This document shows positions 9,338 to 17,629 of a stretch of 64,000 nt of DNA, piece after piece. Position 1 is the stretch's first letter; each line of letters opens with the position of its first letter. Source of the DNA: Allofrancisella inopinata. GTDB lineage: Bacteria > Pseudomonadota > Gammaproteobacteria > Francisellales > Francisellaceae. The DNA lies in assembly GCF_012222965.1 (NCBI RefSeq), contig NZ_CP038241.1:1054001-1118000 (forward strand). Direction: 5' to 3'. The position numbers and the translations under genes were made by a program. Below the pieces are notes generated by a model, which was given only the letters and a program-made list of their open reading frames with translations, was not told the DNA's origin and searched no databases.

Positions 9338-10371
9338 TCTTTTTTAATTTCATCAGCAGAGATAGGCTTAACTTTAATCTCTTTGCTAGTACCGTCTAAG
9401 TAATTAAATACCATTGTTACAGAATCCTCAGTTTTACCTTGCGTAAATCTTCCTAAAACTTCTGCTGTAAATTTTTCATCAGACTTATTAAACTTACCAT
9501 CTATCAAAGTCAAAGGACCTGCATGAGATGAGCAATAAACACTTATAAACTGATTTTTATAACCATTTAAGTAATTATTTTCCCCTTCTTCTCGCCCAAC
9601 TATAAGTTTAAACTCCGGCTTAAAACGAATATGCCTACCTACTTTTAGAAGCATAATATCATCAAACTCATATTCTCGTGTATCTCTAGCTTGCCATAAA
9701 TCCACGAGCTTATCAGAATATTGTTTATCTGTAAGAAAACAGCATCCTCCTGCTGGGGAGGCGTAATCCTCTATAGCATATTCTTTTGCTAAACGTATCT
9801 GATCTTTTCTACCCCTACCTGTAATGCCAAGCAATTTAGATCTATCAACCCAACCTTCTCTCTCAGGTTTGGTTTCCGGTAAATTCTTAGCACTTAATGG
9901 GCGCAATAAAAGATCATCTATACCAGATTGCTTTTGTACTACTGGCATTGTATCTTTTCTTTGTGACATTGGTCTTTGACCAATAACCTCTCCAGTTATT
10001 ATAAAATCAAAACCATTTTCAATAGCCCATTGTTTTGCCTTTCTTACCATAAATATTTTACAATCTAGACATGGATTCATATTGGCACCATAGCCATATT
10101 TTGGATTCAAAAGGACATCTTTATATTCTTCTATCACATCTATGATATGCAGTTTTATTCCTAACTGCTCGGCAACCCATAGAGCATTATTTCTTTTTTG
10201 TTTTTCTTTGTCACGCTTACGGATAGCATGAGTATGTCCTTCAACACAAAATCCCGTAAAAAAATTAATCCCTTCAACGTGGATACCTTGCTCTTGGATT
10301 AACTTTGTAGCTAACATAGAATCAAGTCCGCCAGATATTAGTGAAACTGCTTTTATTTGTTTTTCCATCAT
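9325..10371 (-). CDS. PP-loop ATPase, ThiI/MnmA-like, probable tRNA thiolation enzyme
   Basis: 348 residues. The N-terminus has the PP-loop SGGLDSMLA that binds ATP and adenylates the target, as in ThiI, TtcA and MnmA. Further on come NPCLDCK (Cys-x-x-Cys), ITGEVIGQRPMSQ, and ASPAGGCCFLT with a Cys pair that could take part in sulfur transfer. A C-terminal region (about 230-348) resembles the DUF814-type or NFACT-R-like domain often attached to this family. Being first in an operon with a TusA-like carrier supports a thiolation role. Databases often label such proteins as thiouridylate methyltransferases; I would not assert the exact modified base. Confidence 0.78.
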   Translation of the reverse strand: MMEKQIKAVSLISGGLDSMLATKLIQEQGIHVEGINFFTGFCVEGHTHAIRKRDKEKQKRNNALWVAEQLGIKLHIIDVIEEYKDVLLNPKYGYGANMNPCLDCKIFMVRKAKQWAIENGFDFIITGEVIGQRPMSQRKDTMPVVQKQSGIDDLLLRPLSAKNLPETKPEREGWVDRSKLLGITGRGRKDQIRLAKEYAIEDYASPAGGCCFLTDKQYSDKLVDLWQARDTREYEFDDIMLLKVGRHIRFKPEFKLIVGREEGENNYLNGYKNQFISVYCSSHAGPLTLIDGKFNKSDEKFTAEVLGRFTQGKTEDSVTMVFNYLDGTSKEIKVKPISADEIKKEWYI

Positions 10372-10440
10372 GATAAATTGAATATAAACATTTTAAAATT
10401 TAAATTATTTGTGACGATTTTAACACATCCATGATAGTAT

Positions 10441-10581
10441 GGGACTGTTGAAAGCTGAAATTAGGCAAAAAATAATAAGGCAAAAATATTTGAAAAAGCA
10501 CAGTTTACATGTAGTAAATGAGCATTTTGAGAATATTTTTAACACAATTAGTGTTGTATAATTTCAGTTTTCAACAGTTCC
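10441..10581 (+). mobile_element. MITE copy 1 (141 bp, TSD AGTAT)
   Basis: Non-coding element with inverted ends (GGGACTGTTGAAAGCTG on the left; the right end ends in TCAACAGTTCC). Bases 10436-10440 and 10582-10586 are the same pentamer AGTAT, a 5-bp target duplication. The interior is itself a long imperfect palindrome, so RNA from either strand can fold into a hairpin. This copy has diverged more from the other three (for example GAAAGC in place of GCAAGC). Confidence 0.9.
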
Positions 10582-10602
10582 AGTATTGACAGCTTGCTCC
10601 AT

Positions 10603-10716
10603 ATGCATACATATTATGGTTTAGAACCATTAATTATTAGCGATGAATTTATTAGGTTTTCTCTTGAGTGTTTTGCGCAATCTTCAAAAAAAGACTTCGT
10701 TTATATTTCTTTATTT
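10603..10716 (+). pseudogene. Possible gene fragment cut by the IS
   Basis: An ATG at 10603 opens a frame reading MHTYYGLEPLIISDEF and on through F-S-L-E-C-F-A-Q-S-S-K-K-D-F-V-Y-I-S-L-F, where the IS begins. If the IS and one TATTT duplicate are removed, the frame runs a further 15 or so codons and stops before the WD40 gene. It is short and unrecognised, with a MITE directly upstream. Read as either a small gene broken by the IS or a chance frame in a decayed region. Confidence 0.3.
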
Positions 10717-11913
10717 ACTGGAGTTACGGACTTTTAAATTTAAGCAGTCATTTTGAGTATTTTTTTCATTTTTATAATTTCCCTATGACTCGCTTGATTG
10801 GCGGCGATTAACATTTTCCTTTTCAACGCATAGTGATTTTTATTTGAAGCAAGTTTTAGTTTTTCAAGTTCAATAAATGCACCTATAGATAAACCTATAT
10901 GGTTAAGCTGAGTAGTAATTACAGATGTAGGTGATTTAGCAAGACTAGCGTTTTGTTTTATACTTCGATGATAAACTTCTATATTCCATCTTTTTTGATA
11001 GATATCTTCTATGTGGTTACTCTCTAGGTTTAGATCATTAGTAATTAAATAAATCTCACCTGTTGAATTGTCCCCGTTTTTGAAGACTTGGCGAGTAACC
11101 ACAAGACTATATTTTATATCTTTTAAATAAATTTTCATAGCCTCATTTTCTAGCAATCCTAATTCATCTAACCTACAGTAGTTACCAGCAAGAGCATTAG
11201 CTTTACTCTTAGCAACTAAACGATTATTTGCTATACCTATTACATACGAGAGTTTATGTTTGTTAAAGAATTTCAAATTAGTTTTAGAAGCAAAATATCT
11301 ATCAGCTACTATATAATCAAAACTAGAGAAATTCTTAATAATTTTCAATATCAGTTTTCTTGCCAGTTCATTAATTGTGTAGCGTGCTTTACGCTTTAAG
11401 CGCTCCATACCTGCTTTATCTTTTTCTACTACAAAGTTTTCCTTAGTTTGTACTTCAAAGCCTACAGGAATATTAGCATCTCCAACGTGGATTAAAGCAC
11501 TAATAAGATTGATGCCTTTAACTGCTCTACCTACAGAATGATCATAAAACCAGTTTACTACCTCATTGACCATACTATCAGATTTAGGACTTATTGTATT
11601 GTCTATAGATAATATCTTTGGCTTATCTTTGTAGGCGTTTAAAATACTTTTACCTTTTAACCAGACATATTTACTTTCATAACTACCAACTTTTAACATC
11701 CGAGAAAAACTATCATGCTTTACTAGTTCATCTAACATACTTGAACACATTGTCGCACTTGCTTGGGAGTTTTGACATAATAAATATTCAGTATATAGAT
11801 TGGCTAATTCACGTTGTTTCATTTTTAGAACATAACATAGTTGATGTAATTATAAATTAACACATAGAAAACTTTTTCGCTTTAACTTTTTCCCAAAAGT
11901 CCGTAACTCCAGT
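10717..11913 (-). mobile_element. Intact IS4-type insertion sequence (1197 bp)
   Basis: The ends are perfect 19-bp inverted repeats: ACTGGAGTTACGGACTTTT at 10717-10735 and its complement at 11895-11913. They are flanked by the 5-bp direct repeat TATTT (10712-10716 and 11914-11918). The single transposase gene fills the element and is intact, so it may be mobile. The IS ends 36 bases from the stop codon of the second WD40 gene. Its ends do not match the GGGACTGTTGCAA ends of the nearby MITEs, so it is unlikely to mobilise them. Confidence 0.9.
10740..11822 (-). CDS. IS4-family DDE transposase
   Basis: 360 residues, full length. The catalytic triad is visible: D74 in L-S-I-D-N-T, D174 in I-V-A-D-R-Y-F, and E282 in the signature Y275-x2-R278-x3-E282-x6-K289, the YREK motif of the IS4 family. 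Cuts and pastes its element in the cytoplasm. No frameshift or stop is seen. The start is 91 bases inside the right inverted repeat. Confidence 0.93.
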   Translation of the reverse strand: MKQRELANLYTEYLLCQNSQASATMCSSMLDELVKHDSFSRMLKVGSYESKYVWLKGKSILNAYKDKPKILSIDNTISPKSDSMVNEVVNWFYDHSVGRAVKGINLISALIHVGDANIPVGFEVQTKENFVVEKDKAGMERLKRKARYTINELARKLILKIIKNFSSFDYIVADRYFASKTNLKFFNKHKLSYVIGIANNRLVAKSKANALAGNYCRLDELGLLENEAMKIYLKDIKYSLVVTRQVFKNGDNSTGEIYLITNDLNLESNHIEDIYQKRWNIEVYHRSIKQNASLAKSPTSVITTQLNHIGLSIGAFIELEKLKLASNKNHYALKRKMLIAANQASHREIIKMKKILKMTA

Positions 11914-11949
11914 TATTTAACATTATAAGTTCTTTTTATAACCTCCATG

Positions 11950-12910
11950 TCACCATACCATTATAACTCCATTGCCTAACCCGCCGACTATTCTCCCATT
12001 TGGCAACAACTCCAACGCGGTAACCCAATTTGTACCTCTTAGCGTAATAACATTTGTAAAATCATTTAAATCCCATACTCTTATAGTATGATCTGCTGAG
12101 CCGCTGACTATTCTTCCGTCAGGCAATAATATTAGCTTTGTAATTTCATTTTGATGTCCCATTAGTATGATAGGATTTGCAGGATTGTTTAAATCCCATA
12201 TCCTTATAGTCCTGTCTGCTGAGCCGCTGACTATTCTTCCGTCAGGCAATAATATTAGCTCTGTAATTTCATTTTGATGTCCTGTTAGTATGATAGGATT
12301 TGTACGATTGTTTAAATCCCATATCCTTATAGTCCAGTCTGCTGAAACGCTGGCTACTCTTGTATCTGATAATAGCATTAACTTTCCAAGCCAATATTCA
12401 TTTCCTCCTAGCGTAATAGTGTTTGTACGATTATCTAAATCCCATACCCTTATGGTACCATCCCCTGATGTATTAACTATTCTGCCATCAGGCAATGATA
12501 TCACATCTCCAACCCAGGCTTGACACTTTAGTACGATAGGGTTTGTAGGATTATCTAAATCCCATACTCTTACAGTACGGTCTCCTGAGCAACTTACTAG
12601 TCTTCCATCAGGCAATAACTTTAATGCTAGAATCCCAGCTTGATGGCCCATTAGCATGATAGGGTTTGTAGGATTATTTAAATCCCATACTCTTATAGTA
12701 CAGTCTTCTGAGCAACTTACTATTCTTCCATCAGGCAATAATTTTAACGTCGTAACTCTGTCTTGATGCCCAGCTAATATGATAGGGTTTGTAGGGTGGT
12801 CTAAATCCCATACTCTTATAGTATGATCTACTGAGCCGCTGACTATTCTTCCATCTAAAACAGCTAGAGCTTTAACAGCGCCTTGATGGCCTATTAATGT
12901 AATAGGGTTT
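11950..12910 (-). repeat. Tandem 123-bp coding repeats (WD blades)
   Basis: Eight in-frame copies of a unit of about 123 bp, each containing the complement of AAATCCCATA and TTCCGTCAGGCAA or TTCCATCAGGCAA. Two adjacent copies, with CTGACTATTC at 12104 and 12227, are exactly 123 bp apart and almost identical, so blade number can change by recombination. Confidence 0.85.
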
Positions 12911-13446
12911 TGATCATTTATTGGTAATAGTGGTAAAGGAGGCAGCCCTTGAGAATTTAATTTACATACTCTCCTAAAGGATTTATAACTTGAACCATCT
13001 AAATATTCACATATCAAACCTATTGTATGCTTATTTATAATTAATTTTTTATTGCTACTAACTTCATATACCAAAGCAGATGGTGTTACTCCAGCGCCAT
13101 ATATAAGTTTACTCATATTTAAATGCTGCGCGTATAAAACATATAACCTCTTAAGCTCAAACTTTATTTTGTTATGTATCCTTTCTAACTCTTGGTCACT
13201 TATGCCATTGTTTTTTATATAGCGTATTACCTTTAAAAGAGATCCTACTTTAGTTATAGTAGTCGTAGGGTTAGACATATCATCATAAGCAGGCTCTCTA
13301 TACAATAAGCTTTCTATTGCCGTAATAGTTTTTTCTTTATAGGCTTTGTTCATTATACTTGAAGGCCTGGGTGCATAGTCTAATAACATCGTCACAAGTG
13401 TTGATATAGTTTTATACCAGTAAACATCAAAATCATGATCAGTCAT
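11950..13446 (-). CDS. Eight-bladed WD40 protein with F-box-like motif
   Basis: 498 residues, paralogous to the protein at 5938-7737. It shares the start (FDVYWYKTI), the helical N-terminal part, the F-box-like segment at 137-163 (H-T-I-G-L-I-C-E-Y-L-D, S-S-Y, F-R-R-V-C-K-L) and the linker LPPLPLLP. From about residue 181 there are eight WD repeats of about 41 residues with L-P-D-G-R-I-V-S-G-S and T-I-R-V-W-D-L cores; the last ends at the C-terminus (V-I-M-V-W). Blades 6 and 7 are nearly identical, a recent duplication. No signal peptide. The ribosome site (AGGAGAC) and start context match the paralogue. The IS and MITE 1 lie downstream, MITE 2 upstream. Probable scaffold or host-directed adaptor; target unknown. 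Confidence 0.75.
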   Translation of the reverse strand: MTDHDFDVYWYKTISTLVTMLLDYAPRPSSIMNKAYKEKTITAIESLLYREPAYDDMSNPTTTITKVGSLLKVIRYIKNNGISDQELERIHNKIKFELKRLYVLYAQHLNMSKLIYGAGVTPSALVYEVSSNKKLIINKHTIGLICEYLDGSSYKSFRRVCKLNSQGLPPLPLLPINDQNPITLIGHQGAVKALAVLDGRIVSGSVDHTIRVWDLDHPTNPIILAGHQDRVTTLKLLPDGRIVSCSEDCTIRVWDLNNPTNPIMLMGHQAGILALKLLPDGRLVSCSGDRTVRVWDLDNPTNPIVLKCQAWVGDVISLPDGRIVNTSGDGTIRVWDLDNRTNTITLGGNEYWLGKLMLLSDTRVASVSADWTIRIWDLNNRTNPIILTGHQNEITELILLPDGRIVSGSADRTIRIWDLNNPANPIILMGHQNEITKLILLPDGRIVSGSADHTIRVWDLNDFTNVITLRGTNWVTALELLPNGRIVGGLGNGVIMVW

Positions 13447-13502
13447 AAATGTCTCCTGTGTTAAATTACTCCTTTTTTAGAAAAAACTGATTTATCAATT
13501 CA

Positions 13503-13643
13503 GGGGCTGTTGCAAGCTGGAATTAGATGGGTGGTAACAAGGCAAAAATATTCGAAAAAGCGCAGTTTACATGTAGTAAATGAGCATTTTGAGAATATTT
13601 TTAACACAGTTAGAAACATATAATTTTAGTTTGCAACAGTCCC
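13503..13643 (+). mobile_element. MITE copy 2 (141 bp, TSD ATTCA)
   Basis: Same family and orientation as copy 1. Starts GGGGCTGTTGCAAGCTGG and ends TTTGCAACAGTCCC. The pentamer ATTCA occurs on both sides (13498-13502 and 13644-13648). It lies 56 bases upstream of the second WD40 gene, so it may influence that gene's promoter. With copy 1 it brackets the IS and the WD40 gene in direct orientation. Confidence 0.93.
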
Positions 13644-13765
13644 ATTCAAGATATTTTTCGTTTTCATTATAGCATCAACCTACTTATGTGCTCTATATGC
13701 TACAGCAAACCCTATATATTCTAATCCTAACCGGCAAAAATCTTGGACTTTGATTATAACTAAAA

Positions 13766-14692
13766 CTAGTTTGTGACAGAACCTTTTTTATTAATGGCAA
13801 CATTTGTCATATAAACACCTAAAAATATTACCGCACCAAAGAGTAAAGATAATGGTGATAGTGTTTCACCATAAAATATAAATCCTATAATTATAACTAA
13901 AAACGGCATAATATTTTGAAACACTGCTGTCTTATAAACACCTATTTCTTCTAACGATTGTAAATACCACACATAAGATGTTACTGTAGCAAAAACTGAT
14001 ATATACATCATACTTATCCAAAAAGACAAATCTGTATCTACAAGCTCGCCAAAATCAGATTTAAATAAGCTAACAATAGCAAACATAACCATACCGACAA
14101 TAGCACCGTAGGTATTTATAGTTATCATATTTATACCTTGTCTGACACAACTTTTGCCTAAGATAGCATAAGCACTAAAGCATAGAACTGCTAAAATACT
14201 TAGTACTTCACCTAAATTAATTGATAGACCCACCGTGCATTCTGCATCTGTTCCATAACCTGAAAATGATACAACTCCTACTGTCCCCAAGAGTGCTACT
14301 AAAATGCCTAGCTTAGCTTGCAAATTTACCTTCATTTTAAAAATGTAACTACATAAAACTGTTATGAAACAAGGAGAAAATGCGTATATAATAGCTATGA
14401 TATTTCCTGATATTAATTTTTCAGCCCATAAGAATGCGATGTTATATAAAAATACACCAAAGAAGCCTATAGCAATTATATAAAGCCACTGTTTTATATT
14501 TAATTTTGGTAACAGTGTTTTAGTATAATAATAATGAACAAGTAAAAATACTAATGAGGCAAATACATAACGAATAAATCCCACCAAATATATATCTACA
14601 TACTTTAAAGGTAATGGTGCTATATGATATAAGCTAGCCCAAAATGTAACAGCCAGCAATATTTTAACGTAACTTTTAGTGGAGGTATCCAT
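13766..14692 (-). CDS. EamA/DMT-family inner-membrane transporter
   Basis: 308 residues with about ten hydrophobic segments and two EamA halves, the size of drug/metabolite exporters of the RhaT/YdcZ type. Examples are the segment with F-L-Y-N-I-A-F-L-W-A-E-K in the first half and S-Y-V-W-Y-L-Q-S-L in the second. Substrate unknown. It starts 16 bases after acs on the same strand and is probably co-transcribed with it. The ribosome site is weak. Confidence 0.88.
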   Translation of the reverse strand: MDTSTKSYVKILLAVTFWASLYHIAPLPLKYVDIYLVGFIRYVFASLVFLLVHYYYTKTLLPKLNIKQWLYIIAIGFFGVFLYNIAFLWAEKLISGNIIAIIYAFSPCFITVLCSYIFKMKVNLQAKLGILVALLGTVGVVSFSGYGTDAECTVGLSINLGEVLSILAVLCFSAYAILGKSCVRQGINMITINTYGAIVGMVMFAIVSLFKSDFGELVDTDLSFWISMMYISVFATVTSYVWYLQSLEEIGVYKTAVFQNIMPFLVIIIGFIFYGETLSPLSLLFGAVIFLGVYMTNVAINKKGSVTN

Positions 14693-14708
14693 AATAACGT
14701 ATAGCAGT

Positions 14709-16646
14709 TTATTTATTATTGATTAAATATTCTACTATATTCGGGTTTACTAAGGTAGATGTATCACCAAAGTCTTCATAATCTCCAGCTGCTATTTTTC
14801 TTAAGATTCTACGCATAATTTTACCCGATCTAGTTTTTGGCAACTCTGGAGTAAATTGTATAACTTCAGGAGTAGCTATTGGACCTATTTCTTGTCTTAC
14901 ACACGTTACTAGAGATTTCCTTATATCAGCTAAAGTTTGCTCATCGTCTGCTATACCATCTTTTAAAATACAGTAAACATATATAGCCTCACCTTTGATT
15001 TCATGAGGCATACCGACAACCGCACTTTCTGCAACATCTTTATGCGTATCTAAAGCCGCTTCGATTTCTGCCGTTGCCATTCTATGACCAGAGACGTTAA
15101 TAACATCATCCATACGCCCTTCTATCCAAATATAACCATCTTTATCACATCTTGCAGCATCACCTGAGAAATAATACCCTTTAAAACTACTAAAATACGA
15201 TTTTATATATCTGTCATGGTCATTATAAATAGTTCTTGCCATACCAGGTGTTGCTCTTTTAATACATAAAGCTCCCTTACCTTCGCCTAGTATTTCTTTA
15301 CCATCACTATCAATAAGAGCTATCTCAACTCCAAAAAAAGGTTTTGTTGCTGAACCTGCTTTTAATTTATGTGTACCTGGTAAAGGAGTAATCATGATAC
15401 CACCTGTTTCTGTCTGCCACCAAGTATCAACCAAAGGAGCTTGATTATTGCCTGCTTTCTCAACAAACCATTCCCATGCTTCTGGATTAATCGGTTCACC
15501 AACTGAGCCAAGAACTCTCAAAGACTCTCTAGAAGTCCCTTTCAAATAGTCATCACCTACTTTAATTAAAGATCTAATTAAAGTTGGAGCTGTATATAAT
15601 ATACTAACTTTGTGTTGGTCTACTTCTTGCCATAATCTTGAAGCATCTGGATAAGTTGGAACGCCTTCAAAAATAACCGAAGTAGCTCCATTTGCAAGAG
15701 GGCCATATACTACATAAGTATGTCCTGTTATCCAACCTATATCTGCTGTACACCAATATACATCATCATCTTTATGGTCAAATACTATTTTATGTGTAAA
15801 ACTTGCATATACTAAGTAACCACCTGAAGTATGTACTAAACCTTTAGGTGCACCTGTTGATCCTGAAGTATAAAGCATAAATAATGGTGTTTCTGAGTCA
15901 AAAGCTTGTATTTCATGCTCTTTTGACACCTTTTTACACTCATCATTATAACATAAATCTATTTTATCATTCCAAATAATATTTGCTGTATTAGTATTAC
16001 GTACAACTAAAACATTTTTTATAAAATCTAACCCTATGATAGCTTTATCAACACTTGCTTTCATGGCTATTCTTTTACCGGATCTGACTCCTTCATCAGC
16101 CGTTATAACAAAACTACTTTTGGCATTGATTATACGCTGCTTTAATGCTTCTGATGAAAAACCTCCAAACACAACTGAATGAATAGCTCCTATACGAGCA
16201 CAAGCTAGCATTGCATATATAGCTTCTGGTACTAAAGGCATATAAATCGTAACTATATCGCCTTTTTTAACTTTATTTGCCTCTAGAACATTTGTCATTT
16301 CACATACACTGTGATACAGCTCTTTATAGGTGATTTTTTTGGATTTATCTGGGTTGTCAGCCTGCCATATAAAAGCCACTTTATCAGCCTTATCTTTTAA
16401 ATGCCTATCGACACAGTTATAACAAACGTTTAATTTACCTGTTTCAAACCATTTTATATCTACTGGATCAAAGCTACTACTATATGCTTTGTCAAATGAC
16501 TTATGCCAATAAATACGATTGGCTTGCTTAGACCAAAACTCCTCTGGGTTACTTAAAGATTCTTTATATTGTTGCTCGTAAACTATTGAGTTAACATGAG
16601 AATTTTCAATAAATTTCTGTGAAACCTGGAATTTAGAATATGACAT
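14709..16646 (-). CDS. acs: Acetyl-CoA synthetase
   Basis: 645 residues from the ATG at 16646, chosen because GTAGG lies about nine bases upstream; a TTG at 16655 is possible. Makes acetyl-CoA from acetate, ATP and CoA through acetyl-AMP. Seen: YTSGSTGAPKGLVHTSGGY (nucleotide-binding loop), DTWWQTETGGIMITP, Y-Y-F-S-G-D-A-A-R-C-D-K-D-G-Y, G-R-M-D-D-V-I-N-V-S-G-H-R, and the acetylation-type loop PKTRSGKIMRRILRK whose Lys is the known control site of Acs. Full length. Confidence 0.97.
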   Translation of the reverse strand: MSYSKFQVSQKFIENSHVNSIVYEQQYKESLSNPEEFWSKQANRIYWHKSFDKAYSSSFDPVDIKWFETGKLNVCYNCVDRHLKDKADKVAFIWQADNPDKSKKITYKELYHSVCEMTNVLEANKVKKGDIVTIYMPLVPEAIYAMLACARIGAIHSVVFGGFSSEALKQRIINAKSSFVITADEGVRSGKRIAMKASVDKAIIGLDFIKNVLVVRNTNTANIIWNDKIDLCYNDECKKVSKEHEIQAFDSETPLFMLYTSGSTGAPKGLVHTSGGYLVYASFTHKIVFDHKDDDVYWCTADIGWITGHTYVVYGPLANGATSVIFEGVPTYPDASRLWQEVDQHKVSILYTAPTLIRSLIKVGDDYLKGTSRESLRVLGSVGEPINPEAWEWFVEKAGNNQAPLVDTWWQTETGGIMITPLPGTHKLKAGSATKPFFGVEIALIDSDGKEILGEGKGALCIKRATPGMARTIYNDHDRYIKSYFSSFKGYYFSGDAARCDKDGYIWIEGRMDDVINVSGHRMATAEIEAALDTHKDVAESAVVGMPHEIKGEAIYVYCILKDGIADDEQTLADIRKSLVTCVRQEIGPIATPEVIQFTPELPKTRSGKIMRRILRKIAAGDYEDFGDTSTLVNPNIVEYLINNK

Positions 16647-16715
16647 AAATAACAACCTACGAGTTAATATTTAATCCTATGTTATCACACATAAATTAAA
16701 CATCGTTACTTTTAT

Positions 16716-17579
16716 TTATCTATTAGATAGGTAGCTTTTAAACTTTTCCCCTAGCTCTGGGTGGCGTAAAGCAATCTCATAATTAGCTATTAAAAACCCT
16801 AACTTACTCCCACAATCGTAGCGAGTTCCTTTAAACTCGTAAGCTAATAATTTTTCTTCTTGATCAATTAGTTTCGCTATAGCATCTGTAAGCTGAATCT
16901 CTCCACCAGCGCCTTCAGAAGTTATTTCTAAACATCTGAAAATTTTATTCGGCAAAAGATATCTACCAACTACCGCATTTGTTGATGGAGCTTTATCAGG
17001 TATTGGCTTTTCAACAATTGCTTTTATGATATTTTCATCATTTTTAGCTATTATGCCATAAGATTGTGTTTTATCTTTTGAAATTTGTTGAGTGGCTATA
17101 CAACCTCTAAGATCAGTACCCTCAACAGTTTTTATCATCTGTTTAAGTGCTCCTGTTCGACAATCATGATTGTAAATAAGGTCATCAGGTAAAATTACAG
17201 CAAAATCCTCTATCCCCACCAAGGGTTTTGCACACAATATAGCATGGCCCAATCCTAAAGCTTCTGGCTGGCGCACAAAGAAAAAGCTAACATCTGTAGG
17301 GATAATATTTTTTACGGTTTCCAATAATTCATATTTTTTCTTTTTTTCTAAAGAATATTCAAGTTCAAAATTTCTATCAAAATGATCTTCTAATGATTTC
17401 TTATTTGAACTTGTCACAAATATTAACTCTTTACAACCAGCTTCTATTGCCTCTTCTACAGCATACTGAATTAATGGTTTATCAACCACCGTTAACATTT
17501 CTTTAGGACAAGACTTAGTTGCTGGCAAAAACCTAGTACCCCAGCCAGCAACAGGAAAAACAACTTTTCTAATTTTCAT
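16716..17579 (-). CDS. galU: UTP-glucose-1-phosphate uridylyltransferase
   Basis: 287 residues, the usual length. Makes UDP-glucose for surface sugars. Seen: the nucleotidyltransferase start FPVAGWGTRFLPATKSCPKEML, VDKPLIQYAVEEA, LGLGHAILCA, VILPDDLI, and G-R-Y-L-L-P followed by E-I-Q-L-T-D-A-I. It sits on the minus strand between acs and the CDF transporter with short gaps. Confidence 0.96.
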   Translation of the reverse strand: MKIRKVVFPVAGWGTRFLPATKSCPKEMLTVVDKPLIQYAVEEAIEAGCKELIFVTSSNKKSLEDHFDRNFELEYSLEKKKKYELLETVKNIIPTDVSFFFVRQPEALGLGHAILCAKPLVGIEDFAVILPDDLIYNHDCRTGALKQMIKTVEGTDLRGCIATQQISKDKTQSYGIIAKNDENIIKAIVEKPIPDKAPSTNAVVGRYLLPNKIFRCLEITSEGAGGEIQLTDAIAKLIDQEEKLLAYEFKGTRYDCGSKLGFLIANYEIALRHPELGEKFKSYLSNR

Positions 17580-17629
17580 AATTTTGACACTACCTTAAAT
17601 TCTTAACATTTTATTACAGTAGATACATT

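Noticed and set aside
10717-11913. The IS as the source of the MITEs
   Set aside because: Its terminal repeats (ACTGGAGTTACGG) differ from those of the MITE (GGGACTGTTGCAA), although both give 5-bp duplications.
11950-12910. CRISPR-like array from the regular 123-bp repeats
   Set aside because: The repeats are in-frame WD blades of one gene, too long and without unique spacers.
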